The notes under the pieces: generated by a model
Database searches by the model: none
What the model saw: the letters and a program-made list of their open reading frames with translations, nothing else
What the model was told of the DNA's origin: nothing
Shown here: positions 5,111 through 12,890 of the stretch, piece after piece
Layout of the letters: every line of letters starts with the position of its first letter
Numbering within the stretch: the first letter of the stretch is position 1
Made by a program: the position numbers and the translations under genes
Source: a virus
Length of the DNA stretch: 32,138 nt
Virus record (IMG/VR): IMGVR_UViG_3300049846_000900
Location: 1-32,138 of that record
Strand: one strand, 5' to 3'

Positions 5111-5566
5111 ATGTTTATCGATCGGGATCTTTATTTAAAAATCAGAGAGGTGATGCCAACCACCTGCGTGGATTTGGTGGTGACAAATCCAAATGGTGAG
5201 TATTTACTTGTTCATAGAAAAGAAGAACCTGCAAAGGACATGTGGTGGATTCCTGGAGGGAGAATACATAAAAACGAGTCTTGGATCGCAGCTGCTCATA
5301 GAAAATCTTTAGAGGAGTTGGGAGTTGATTTGAAGTTAGTTGGATTTACTTCCCTAGAAGAAAGTATCTTTCATGATGTCGGGTATCATACGATTAATAT
5401 TACAGTTCATATGAAATATGATGGACTACATCCATTAACAATTGATTCGAATCATAATGATTATAGATGGGAACGATATATTTTAGATGGTCTTCATGAA
5501 GCAGTAGTCAATCCACTTAAAAAACTTGGATTTGACTATGAAAAGAAAGTCACGGATGGACTATAA
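5111..5566 (+). CDS. Nudix hydrolase, GDP-mannose mannosyl hydrolase-like
   Basis: 151 residues. The Nudix box runs from G49 to about V72 (GGRIHKNE, seven residues, R-K-S-L-E-E-L-G-V). The usual R-E pair is R-K here, a deviation in the same place as in E. coli GDP-mannose mannosyl hydrolase. That family also shares the N-terminal pattern (start MF, then D-L/F-V-V) and the late HNDYRW motif. Those enzymes hydrolyse GDP-mannose or GDP-glucose to GDP and sugar. The link is notable because the next region uses GDP-mannose as precursor. It could instead act on another nucleotide sugar. Confidence 0.8.
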   Translation: MFIDRDLYLKIREVMPTTCVDLVVTNPNGEYLLVHRKEEPAKDMWWIPGGRIHKNESWIAAAHRKSLEELGVDLKLVGFTSLEESIFHDVGYHTINITVHMKYDGLHPLTIDSNHNDYRWERYILDGLHEAVVNPLKKLGFDYEKKVTDGL

Positions 5567-5621
5567 CAGCACTGGTGGAGTCAAATGACCCTTAATACAC
5601 ACAATACACAGGAGTGAATAA

Positions 5622-5831
5622 ATGACACCGTATCAATTGAGATTTGAAATTTTCAAGCAGACATATAATATGCTAAATGATAAATTTAGTATTGAATATG
5701 ATACTGCTCGTTGTTGGAATGAAGATCCTAAAAACACTGTCAAGATGGATTTTCCACAATTTCCTTCTTTGAATGAAGTGCTTACACAAGCAGAGATTGT
5801 CAATAACTTTGTTTCTGGTCCAACAAAATAG
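5622..5831 (+). CDS. Small hypothetical protein (69 aa)
   Basis: ATG 5622 with a GGAG ribosome-binding site about 10 bases upstream. The 69 residues begin MTPYQLRFEIFKQTYNMLND and end NNFVSGPTK, with a predicted helical first half. No family is recognised. It is the last gene before the terminator at 5969-5996. The 190 bases after it hold a small hairpin (GTCCC/GGGAC near 5846-5868), the terminator and a promoter, but no convincing gene. Confidence 0.7.
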   Translation: MTPYQLRFEIFKQTYNMLNDKFSIEYDTARCWNEDPKNTVKMDFPQFPSLNEVLTQAEIVNNFVSGPTK

Positions 5832-5968
5832 GTTCATTACTCTCAGTCCCCACAGGATAAGGGACATTAAATATGCCTGTTGGTGCGGATGGGAATCTCT
5901 CCTGCCTGGTTTCCAATTACCAGTCAAAAAATTGGTGGTGGCGGGAAGCGACTATAAAACCAGATTTG

Positions 5969-5996
5969 AGGAGGTTGACAAATACCTCCTTTTTTT
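5969..5996 (+). terminator. Intrinsic terminator
   Basis: AGGAGGT (5969-5975) pairs with ACCTCCT (5984-5990), 7 bp with an 8-base loop, followed directly by six more T. It separates the early small-gene region from the sugar cluster. Confidence 0.8.
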
Positions 5997-6008
5997 GTAG
6001 ACTAAATA
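5975..6008 (+). promoter_or_regulatory. Promoter overlapping the terminator, plus late box
   Basis: TTGACA (5975-5980) lies in the terminator loop, followed after 17 bases by TAGACT (5998-6003, four of six matches to TATAAT). A CTAAATA late-type box (6002-6008) follows, 12 bases before ATG 6021. Together they could start the 16-kb sugar transcript early and late. Confidence 0.45.
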
Positions 6009-6020
6009 TGATCAGACAGT

Positions 6021-7082
6021 ATGAATTCTATGAGTGAGTATAGGAAGACGGCACTTGTTCTTGGTGCTGGTGGTTTTATTGGAAGTCACATGGTAAAGAG
6101 ACTGCGATCTGAAGGATATTGGGTTCGCGGTGTTGATATTAAGTATCCGGAATTTTCTGAAACTGCTGCGAATGAATTTGTCCTTGGAGATCTTCGTGAT
6201 AAAGCACTTGTAGAACGAGTGATCCAGTTCAAAGGACATCTTGGCAATTTTTACAAATTCGTACCCTCAAAATATGTTGATACTTTTGATGAAATTTATC
6301 AGTTTGCTGCCGATATGGGTGGCGCTGGATTTGTATTTAGCGGCGAAAACGATGCTGAAATTATGCATAATTCTTGCGCAATCAATTTAAATGTTCTTGA
6401 GTCTGTTCGCGAATTGAATGATTTTAAGGGTGTAAATAAAACCAAAATCTTTTATTCTTCTTCCGCATGTGCTTATCCAGAGCATAATCAATTGGATCCT
6501 GCTAATCCTGATTGCAGAGAGGAGTCTGCGTATCCTGCTGCACCTGATTCTGAGTATGGATGGGAAAAACTATTCTCCGAGCGTATGTATTTCGCTTATC
6601 ATAGAAATCACGGCATTCCTGTTCGCGTTGCACGTTATCACAACATCTTTGGGCCAGAAGGGACCTGGCGAGGGGGGCGTGAGAAGGCACCTGCTGCCAT
6701 CTGTAGGAAGGTTGCTTATCTTCCCGCTGCCGGCGGTGCTGTGGAGGTCTGGGGCGATGGTAAACAGACCCGTTCGTTCCTATACGTGGATGAATGCGTA
6801 GAGGCAACTCGTAGATTGGTTGATTCTGATTTCATTGGACCAGTGAACATTGGATCAGAAGAAATGGTGACAATTAATGAACTGGTTGATATTGCTGCAA
6901 GAGTTGCTGGCAAAGATGTTCATAAGGTTCATATTAATGGTCCTCTTGGTGTTCGTGGTAGGAATTCTAATAATGATTTAATCCGCGAAAAATTGGGATG
7001 GGATTACTCTCAGACCCTGGAAGAGGGAATTCGTAAAACTTATAATTGGATTTCTGAGCAAACTAAAAAGGTTTTGGGTTGA
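6021..7082 (+). CDS. gme: GDP-mannose 3,5-epimerase-like SDR
   Basis: 353 residues, extended SDR. The NAD site GAGGFIGSH is at 15-23. The segment FAADMGGAGF (95-104) and the active-site features of plant GDP-mannose 3,5-epimerase are present at the expected spacing: SSSACAYPE with catalytic C150, Y179-x3-K183, and GTWRGGREKAPAA with R220 and K222. GDGKQTRSF and GPxGVRGRNSNN (with D/N) follow as in the plant enzymes. Those convert GDP-D-mannose to GDP-L-galactose or GDP-L-gulose. Ordinary 4-epimerases lack the catalytic Cys/Lys pair, so the assignment is fairly specific. It is the first gene of the sugar cluster. A second ATG at 6030 is possible. Confidence 0.85.
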   Translation: MNSMSEYRKTALVLGAGGFIGSHMVKRLRSEGYWVRGVDIKYPEFSETAANEFVLGDLRDKALVERVIQFKGHLGNFYKFVPSKYVDTFDEIYQFAADMGGAGFVFSGENDAEIMHNSCAINLNVLESVRELNDFKGVNKTKIFYSSSACAYPEHNQLDPANPDCREESAYPAAPDSEYGWEKLFSERMYFAYHRNHGIPVRVARYHNIFGPEGTWRGGREKAPAAICRKVAYLPAAGGAVEVWGDGKQTRSFLYVDECVEATRRLVDSDFIGPVNIGSEEMVTINELVDIAARVAGKDVHKVHINGPLGVRGRNSNNDLIREKLGWDYSQTLEEGIRKTYNWISEQTKKVLG

Positions 7083-7083
7083 T

Positions 7084-7935
7084 ATGAAAATTACTGTATT
7101 AGGATCTGCTGGACAGATTGGTGCATATCTTGTTGAGTATCTGCGTAAAAAGGGACATTATGTTTATGAGTTTGATCTTGTAAACAATCCTCATGAGGAC
7201 CTTAGGATGATTCCAAATCCTCTTTTGGAAGAACGAATTATGAATTCTGATTTTGTATTCTTTCTTGCATTTGATGTTGGCGGTTCTCGATATTTGAAGA
7301 AGTATCAACATACATTTCAATTCATTGACAACAACACTCGTATGATGGCAAATGTATTTGGACTTCTGGAAAAATATAAAAAGAGGTTTGTATTTGCATC
7401 ATCACAGATGAGTAATATGAGTTATTCTCCTTATGGGGTCATGAAGAGAGTTGGCGAACTCTATACCACAAACCTTAATGGATTGACTGTTAAGTTTTGG
7501 AATGTATATGGTATTGAAAAAGATCTCGAAAAATCACATGTAATTACTGATTTTATTCGTAGGGGATTTGAGGAGCGTCAGTTTGAAATGATGACCGATG
7601 GAACAGAGGAACGTCAGTTTTTATATGCTGAGGATTGTTGCGAAGGTCTAGAAACAATCATGGAAAATTATACTGACTTTAAACCAGAAGACCCTCTTCA
7701 CATCACATCATTCAGATCGACCTCCATCAAAGAAATTGCTGAACTTATTCAGGGGCAATTCAATTTGATTGGATACTATGATGTTAAGATCAAACCCGGA
7801 ATCGCTAAAGATAGTGTTCAAATGGACAAGAGAAATGAGGCAGACACTTACATAACTGGTTGGTGGTTGCCAAAAACTTCAATTGATAAGGGCATTGCAA
7901 AAGTCTTTGAGGAAATGAAACATGCTTGGGTTTAA
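7084..7935 (+). CDS. NAD-dependent epimerase/dehydratase (extended SDR)
   Basis: 283 residues. The nucleotide-binding motif is GSAGQIGAYL (7-16), the active-site segment is SSQMSN followed by Y-G-V-M-K (Y-x3-K), and the C-terminal nucleotide-sugar region contains EERQFLYAEDCCEG. It starts one base after the stop of the 3,5-epimerase-like gene and overlaps the GT11 gene by 14 bases. The substrate cannot be told; a GDP-sugar is suggested by its neighbours. Confidence 0.8.
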   Translation: MKITVLGSAGQIGAYLVEYLRKKGHYVYEFDLVNNPHEDLRMIPNPLLEERIMNSDFVFFLAFDVGGSRYLKKYQHTFQFIDNNTRMMANVFGLLEKYKKRFVFASSQMSNMSYSPYGVMKRVGELYTTNLNGLTVKFWNVYGIEKDLEKSHVITDFIRRGFEERQFEMMTDGTEERQFLYAEDCCEGLETIMENYTDFKPEDPLHITSFRSTSIKEIAELIQGQFNLIGYYDVKIKPGIAKDSVQMDKRNEADTYITGWWLPKTSIDKGIAKVFEEMKHAWV

Positions 7936-8776
7936 TAATATTGGACGAATGGGACGTTTGGGCAATCAGATGTTCCAATATGCTGCTCTGAAAGGAATTG
8001 CAGCACATCATGGATTTGATTATACTATTCCATCATATGACCCGAATCTTCAGATTGATAATTATGGTCTACTTGAGGCATTTGAACTTACCACAAATAA
8101 AAACGTTGCGTGGTTGAGAAATCAAAATGCTGTTCAAGAAAGGCATTATCACTTCGATCAGGAATTGTTTGATAATTGCCCAGATGATGTAAATATCAAT
8201 GGTTTCTTTCAATCTGAAAAATATTTTAAGCATGTTGAAGAAGATCTTCGTAAGGATTTTGTTTTTCGGGAAGAGTGGTTAGAACCATGTAAGGAATTCA
8301 TGAGTGAATTTGAGGGGCAAGAAGTTGCTTTCCTTCATGTTCGCCGGGGAGATCCTAATCTTGCAGACAAAAGGGGATTTAAGTGGGCATATGTGAATAT
8401 TCAAGACCAACATCCTGTGCAACCGCTTGAATATTATGAGGAAGCATTGAGGAGATTTCCTGAAGACATGCCAATTATTGTATTTTCTGATGCAATTGAT
8501 TGGTGTAAAGAGCAGGAATTTTTTGCTCCGGATAGGTTCTTCTTCTCAGAACCGGAGCATGTTTATGAAGATGGGGCTTTGGTTCCTTATGTGGATCTGT
8601 GCTTGATGTCTTTGTGTGATCATGCTATAATTGCTAATAGCAGTATGAGTTGGTGGGGGGCATGGTTGATCTCTAATCCAAATAAGAAAGTTATTGCGCC
8701 AAAAATGTGGTTTGGTCCTGCATATGCAGATAAGGACACTAAAGATTTAATACCGACTGAATGGGAGAGAATTTAA
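7922..8776 (+). CDS. GT11 glycosyltransferase (alpha-1,2-fucosyltransferase-like)
   Basis: 284 residues. The GT11 signatures are present: GRLGNQMFQYAALKGIA (11-27), the donor-binding HVRRGD (139-144) and the C-terminal NSSMSWWGAWL. Known members transfer L-fucose from GDP-fucose to galactose through an alpha-1,2 bond. Length is typical. It overlaps both neighbours. Because a GDP-L-galactose-forming enzyme is encoded just upstream, and L-fucose is 6-deoxy-L-galactose, the natural donor might be either sugar; that is inference. Confidence 0.88.
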   Translation: MLGFNNIGRMGRLGNQMFQYAALKGIAAHHGFDYTIPSYDPNLQIDNYGLLEAFELTTNKNVAWLRNQNAVQERHYHFDQELFDNCPDDVNINGFFQSEKYFKHVEEDLRKDFVFREEWLEPCKEFMSEFEGQEVAFLHVRRGDPNLADKRGFKWAYVNIQDQHPVQPLEYYEEALRRFPEDMPIIVFSDAIDWCKEQEFFAPDRFFFSEPEHVYEDGALVPYVDLCLMSLCDHAIIANSSMSWWGAWLISNPNKKVIAPKMWFGPAYADKDTKDLIPTEWERI

Positions 8777-9564
8777 TGGGATACTGCGAATGGAATGTTC
8801 CAGAACAAGATATTACTGATTATCTTGGATCATGTAAGAGATTTTGTAGAAATGATGTAGAATTTGATAATTTTAAACGCGATCGAGCATATCGTGTAAT
8901 TTTGGAGCACACTACTCGGCAGGGAGGACAAATCTTCATTAATCAAATGAAGAATGCATCTATCATTACTGATGAGCAACTTCAAAAAATCAAGCAGAAT
9001 GATCTTTACGGAAATCCAGAACTATTTTCGTATGATGTATTTGGAGAAATCTCCCCATCTACCTTAAGATATGTAAAGAATTCTTTGGATATTCTTGATT
9101 TTGTTGGGGATGAAGTTGGTGACATTGAAAATGTTGTTGAAATTGGTGGGGGATATGGTGGACTTTGTAGAGTGCTGAGTTCCTTTATTGATTTTGAAAA
9201 TTATGTTTTAATTGATCTTCCAGAGGTAAATCAACTTTCAGGAAAATATCTTGGAAAATTTTCAGATCTTGATGATAGAGTATCCCAACTATCCTGCTTT
9301 GAATTGGATGAGATTGTTGGTGCCGATCTTGTAATCAGTAACTATGCATTCTCCGAGTGTAGTGAAGAGATACAAATGCATTATTATAATGATGTGATTG
9401 CTAATGCCAATAGATTTTATATGGCATATAACAATTTCACGCATGGAAATATGAATTCTGATAGATTTATTGAGGTTGCATCTAAAGATTTTGAAATTGT
9501 AGTCGAGGATGATCGTTGCCCAACAGGTGCACCGAACGTTCTTCTTTATGGAGTTAGGAGGTAA
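8776..9564 (+). CDS. Putative sugar O-methyltransferase
   Basis: 262 residues from ATG 8776, which shares a base with the previous stop (TAATG) and has GGGAGAG upstream; an in-frame ATG at 8761 is the alternative. The SAM-binding motif is VVEIGGGYGGLCRVL, followed by the acidic strand LIDLPEVNQLS and the VISNYAFSECS motif. This pattern resembles the putative sugar O-methyltransferases found in polysaccharide clusters. It would methylate a sugar hydroxyl. The exact target is unknown. Confidence 0.75.
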   Translation: MGYCEWNVPEQDITDYLGSCKRFCRNDVEFDNFKRDRAYRVILEHTTRQGGQIFINQMKNASIITDEQLQKIKQNDLYGNPELFSYDVFGEISPSTLRYVKNSLDILDFVGDEVGDIENVVEIGGGYGGLCRVLSSFIDFENYVLIDLPEVNQLSGKYLGKFSDLDDRVSQLSCFELDEIVGADLVISNYAFSECSEEIQMHYYNDVIANANRFYMAYNNFTHGNMNSDRFIEVASKDFEIVVEDDRCPTGAPNVLLYGVRR

Positions 9565-9568
9565 TCTT

Positions 9569-9994
9569 GTGCATTTAGTATATTCAAAAGTACAAGAAGG
9601 TAGACTTCTTCATTTAATTAATCGGTTTGATGAAATTACCGAAAGAACTAATGTCGCTCCTGATAATGAGTTTCTTCAATTAGCAACTTTGAGAATGGAT
9701 GCGGGAAAAACATTTCGCCCTCACAAACACATTTGGAAAAATGTCCCTGGTGTGGATCAAGTGATCGCTCAAGAATCTTGGGTGGTGATTCAGGGATCTG
9801 TGAGAGTTCATATGTATGATCTTGATGATCAACTTCTTGAAAGTCAAATTCTAAATCGGGGGGATTGTTCCATGACGTTTGAGGGCGGTCATACATATGA
9901 TATTCTGGAAGATGATACTGTTGTGTATGAATACAAAACTGGACCCTATCAGGGAATTGAGTTTGATAAGGTATTTTTAAATGAAATTAGGTGA
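9569..9994 (+). CDS. Cupin-domain protein
   Basis: 141 residues from GTG 9569, chosen for its strong AGGAGGT ribosome-binding site. An in-frame upstream start would overlap the methyltransferase more deeply. It is a single cupin: the metal motif includes PHKH, then QESWVVIQGSVRVHMYD, with a second motif histidine in EGGHTYDI. In sugar clusters such cupins act as isomerases or epimerases (FdtA/WxcM or WbuC relatives). Which one applies here is not clear. It overlaps the acyltransferase gene by 14 bases. Confidence 0.7.
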   Translation: MHLVYSKVQEGRLLHLINRFDEITERTNVAPDNEFLQLATLRMDAGKTFRPHKHIWKNVPGVDQVIAQESWVVIQGSVRVHMYDLDDQLLESQILNRGDCSMTFEGGHTYDILEDDTVVYEYKTGPYQGIEFDKVFLNEIR

Positions 9995-10505
9995 AGATGT
10001 ATACATAAATGAATATGTAAATATCACTAGACCGGAACTTGTTGAGATTGGAAATCATGTTGCAATTGATTTTGGATTTGTGTGCACTACTGGTCTACGA
10101 ATAGGTGATTATGTGCATATATCTCCACACGTATCTGTAATTGGTGGAAAGAAGACCTTATTAAATATTGAGAGTTTTTGTTTCATATCAACCGGTGCAA
10201 GAATGATATGTGGTTCTGATCTTTTTCAGGGAGATGGTTTGATTGGTCCTATGATTCCAGATATGTATAAAGATAGTCAGATTTTAGAACCAATAAACTT
10301 GCGAAGATTCTCTGGAGTTTGTGCAAATTCTGTTGTTATGTCTGGAGTAACTATGGGAGAGGGGTCCGTTCTGGGAGCAAATTCATTTCTTAAAGAAGAT
10401 ACTGAACCTTGGACAATTTATGCAGGAAGTCCAGCTAGACCAATAAAATCACGAAAAAGTATACAAATGATTCAATATGCGCGGGAGTTAGGTTATGAGT
10501 TTTGA
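9981..10505 (+). CDS. Hexapeptide-repeat (LbH) acyltransferase
   Basis: 174 residues of left-handed beta-helix pattern, with I/V-G-x4 hexads such as VEIGNHVAIDFGFV and LRIGDYVHISPHVSVIGG, and the closing signature GVTMGEGSVLGANSFLKED followed by YAGSPARPI. These trimeric enzymes O- or N-acetylate sugars with acetyl-CoA. The likely catalytic histidine is in HISPH. Flanked by a cupin and a DegT-like gene, it suggests modification of an amino sugar. It overlaps the next gene by 11 bases. Confidence 0.82.
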   Translation: MKLGEDVYINEYVNITRPELVEIGNHVAIDFGFVCTTGLRIGDYVHISPHVSVIGGKKTLLNIESFCFISTGARMICGSDLFQGDGLIGPMIPDMYKDSQILEPINLRRFSGVCANSVVMSGVTMGEGSVLGANSFLKEDTEPWTIYAGSPARPIKSRKSIQMIQYARELGYEF

Positions 10506-11085
10506 TCCAGTCACAGAATTGGAGCAAAGAGTTGCAGAATTTTTTGGTGCTCCATATGCTCTAGCAGTTGATTCTTGCACTCATGCTTTGGAACTTTGTT
10601 TGAGGTATGAGGGATATAGTAAGGTCACTGTTCCCCCCAGAACTTACATTTCAGTTCCGTTTCTTCCTATGAAACTTGGAATTGAGTGGGAATGGCGTGA
10701 AGACAATTGGAAAGATTATTATTATCTTGGGCATACGAATATCATCGATGCTGCCGTTCTCTGGCAGAGAGATAGTTACATCCCAGGAACTTATATGTGC
10801 TTGAGTTTTCAATTCCAGAAACATCTGAGTCTTGGTAGAGGTGGAATGATTCTTTTGGATAATGAAGAAGCACGACAATATTTGGAACCTTTCTCATATG
10901 ATGGTAGAATGAGAGGGACTCCCTGGAGACAGCAGGACATTAAGATGTTGGGACATCACTATTATATGACACCAGAAACTGCTGAATTGGGTCTGCAGAA
11001 ATTGCCAGCAGCGATTGCAACAGAACCTAGGCGATGGGACATTTCTGATTATCCTGATCTAAGAAACATGGAGGCATTTAAGTGA
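10495..11085 (+). CDS. Half-length DegT/DnrJ/EryC1-like PLP aminotransferase
   Basis: 196 residues against about 370 in the family. The N-terminus has FFGAPYALAVDSCTHALEL (cofactor-phosphate region). The D-A-A of the ring-nitrogen aspartate is at D85, and the probable Schiff-base lysine K109 lies in SFQFQKHLSLGRGGM, followed by the glycine turn. The inter-domain insert is shortened and most of the C-terminal domain is missing, but there is no frameshift visible and the gene is coupled to both neighbours (GTGA overlap with gmd). It may be a compact active aminotransferase on a 4-keto-6-deoxy sugar, or a degenerate one. Confidence 0.75.
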   Translation: MSFDPVTELEQRVAEFFGAPYALAVDSCTHALELCLRYEGYSKVTVPPRTYISVPFLPMKLGIEWEWREDNWKDYYYLGHTNIIDAAVLWQRDSYIPGTYMCLSFQFQKHLSLGRGGMILLDNEEARQYLEPFSYDGRMRGTPWRQQDIKMLGHHYYMTPETAELGLQKLPAAIATEPRRWDISDYPDLRNMEAFK

Positions 11086-12047
11086 AAAGAGCATTAATTA
11101 CTGGAATTACTGGACAAGATGGATCATATCTTGCTGAGTATCTTTTGGATCTTGGATATGAAGTTCATGGTATTGTTCGTCGTCAATCTGTGGCAGAAAA
11201 TCAAAGTTCGCGACTTCAGGAGATTGATCAACGCATAACAAGGCATTATGGGGATCTTTTAGATGAGCATTCTTTGTATAGTGTTATAAAAAAGGTTCAA
11301 CCAGATGAGATCTATAATCTCGCCGCGATGAGTCATGTGCGAGTTAGTTTTGATGTTCCATCCTTTACAATCAAAACAAATTCTCTTGGTGTTTTGAATA
11401 TACTTGAAGCATATCGTAATGTTGTGCCAGAGGCAAAGTTTTATCAGGCAAGTTCATCTGAGATGTTTGGCAATTCTGTCGATGAAGATGGATGCCAAAG
11501 ATTGACAACTGTGATGAGTCCTGTCAGTCCATATGGATGCTCCAAAGTGATGGGATATAATCTCACACGCCATTATCGCAATGCATATAAACTTCATGCT
11601 TGTAATGGCATCCTCTTTAATCACGAATCTCCACGTAGAGGAACTAACTTTGTAACTCATAAAGTTGTGAAGGGTGCCGTTGAGATTAAGAAAGGTCTTC
11701 GTGATAAACTGGAAATGGGGAATATGGATTCCAGTCGTGATTGGGGACATTCTTATGATTATGTTCGTGCTATGCATCTCCTTCTGAATCATGAGATTCC
11801 TAGGGATTGGATTGTTGCAACTGGAGAAACTAGAACAGTTAGAGAGTTGTGTGATTATGTGTTTACTTCCTTGGGACTTAATTATCAGGATCATGTTGTT
11901 CAGAATCCAATTTATATGAGAGCTGAAGAACTTAAGTATCTTCGTGGCGATTCTCATGAAATTCGTGAGACTCTTGGATGGGAACCAAAGTATACTTTCA
12001 ATAGTATGATTGATGAAATGATCGAGGTGTGGCTAAATAAGGTGTAG
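11082..12047 (+). CDS. gmd: GDP-mannose 4,6-dehydratase
   Basis: 321 residues from GTG 11082 (GGAGG upstream, 4-base overlap with the previous gene). It converts GDP-D-mannose to GDP-4-keto-6-deoxy-D-mannose, the precursor of GDP-L-fucose, GDP-rhamnose and GDP-perosamine. Family marks: GITGQDGSYLAEYL at 8-21, the arginine-rich IVRRQS, the active site S125-S-E127-MFG and Y151-G-C-S-K155, and FNHESPRRG. Length is slightly below the usual 340-370, losing some C-terminal residues. The position after the DegT-like gene suggests shared use of its product. Confidence 0.92.
   Translation: MKRALITGITGQDGSYLAEYLLDLGYEVHGIVRRQSVAENQSSRLQEIDQRITRHYGDLLDEHSLYSVIKKVQPDEIYNLAAMSHVRVSFDVPSFTIKTNSLGVLNILEAYRNVVPEAKFYQASSSEMFGNSVDEDGCQRLTTVMSPVSPYGCSKVMGYNLTRHYRNAYKLHACNGILFNHESPRRGTNFVTHKVVKGAVEIKKGLRDKLEMGNMDSSRDWGHSYDYVRAMHLLLNHEIPRDWIVATGETRTVRELCDYVFTSLGLNYQDHVVQNPIYMRAEELKYLRGDSHEIRETLGWEPKYTFNSMIDEMIEVWLNKV
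12033..12039 (+). promoter_or_regulatory. Late-promoter-like CTAAATA box
   Basis: CTAAATA box inside the end of gmd, 23 bases before ATG 12063. It could refresh late transcription of the twin fucosyltransferase-like genes. Confidence 0.3.
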
Positions 12048-12062
12048 TCATCACCAATAAGG

Positions 12063-12848
12063 ATGAATATTTTACTCGATGTTGGGGCAGCGGGTATATT
12101 CAGTAAAGTGATGTTTGCCATTCAAAATTTAGTAAAATATAATCCCCAAAATGCATATGTAAATTGCAGTGACGACAACGCCAATATAATCTATACAAAT
12201 CCGTTTGATTATGTTTTTGTTCAACCCAAGGTTGACAATACATATCAGCGGTATTTTGCACAAGGAATGAGCTCTTACACTTACAGAAATAAAATCGAAG
12301 AATCTGCATTATTTCAATCATATAAACATTGGGCTCAAAGGTTTATTTTTACTGATGATTTAGAACAATTGATCTGTGAGCATAAGCGTTTAGTTTTTCA
12401 TAATACAATTGGGGTCCATGTTAGATTGACAGACATGAATGTGCTTCATAAAATCTATGGAGTATATAATATTGATCACTATTTGCACCTATCAGAATCT
12501 TTATTATTAAAATCAGATGCTAAGTTATTTGTAGCGTCTGATAATAATGAATCGTTGCATAGATTCAAAAGTGAATTTGGTGAACGAGTTGGGTATGTGC
12601 CAAATATGTTGAGATGTGAATATGATAATGGCAATTCCACACAACTCCAATATGACTATATTCACAGGAAAAGATTTTGGTTGGAAGCATTTTTGGAAAT
12701 GTGTCTTTTAAGTAGATGTGATACTATTGTTTGTAGAACATCTAATCTTCCAAATGTGGCAAAGATATTTTCCAAAAAGAAGCAAAACTATATTTGGTTG
12801 CCACAATTGGCGACATGGGACTGGAAGGAAAAACGGAGACCTAGATAG
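12063..12848 (+). CDS. Fucosyltransferase-superfamily protein, copy 1 of tandem pair
   Basis: 261 residues. The central GVHVRLTDM (117-125) matches the GDP-binding motif of GT-B fucosyltransferases (GT23/NodZ and GT65/68 relatives). It is followed by KLFVASDNNES and the helix EAFLEMCLLSRCDTIVCRTSNLPN, where GT23 proteins have a similar acceptor-side motif. It is shorter than NodZ. It is clearly paralogous to the next gene. The donor is probably GDP-fucose or a close GDP-sugar; the acceptor is unknown. The end is basic (KEKRRPR). Confidence 0.65.
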   Translation: MNILLDVGAAGIFSKVMFAIQNLVKYNPQNAYVNCSDDNANIIYTNPFDYVFVQPKVDNTYQRYFAQGMSSYTYRNKIEESALFQSYKHWAQRFIFTDDLEQLICEHKRLVFHNTIGVHVRLTDMNVLHKIYGVYNIDHYLHLSESLLLKSDAKLFVASDNNESLHRFKSEFGERVGYVPNMLRCEYDNGNSTQLQYDYIHRKRFWLEAFLEMCLLSRCDTIVCRTSNLPNVAKIFSKKKQNYIWLPQLATWDWKEKRRPR

Positions 12849-12858
12849 ACATCTTGCC

Positions 12859-12866
12859 AATAAATA
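12859..12866 (+). promoter_or_regulatory. Late-promoter box AATAAATA between the tandem paralogs
   Basis: NATAAATA box in the 42-base gap, 25 bases before ATG 12891. It is one of the few non-overlapping junctions in the cluster. Confidence 0.5.
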
Positions 12867-12890
12867 ATTACCGCCAAATATCCTAAGCAT

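Noticed and set aside
5873-6034. Open frame of 53 codons starting MPVGADGNLSCLV
   Set aside because: It runs through the intrinsic terminator and the next promoter into the start of the 3,5-epimerase-like gene, with no ribosome-binding site.
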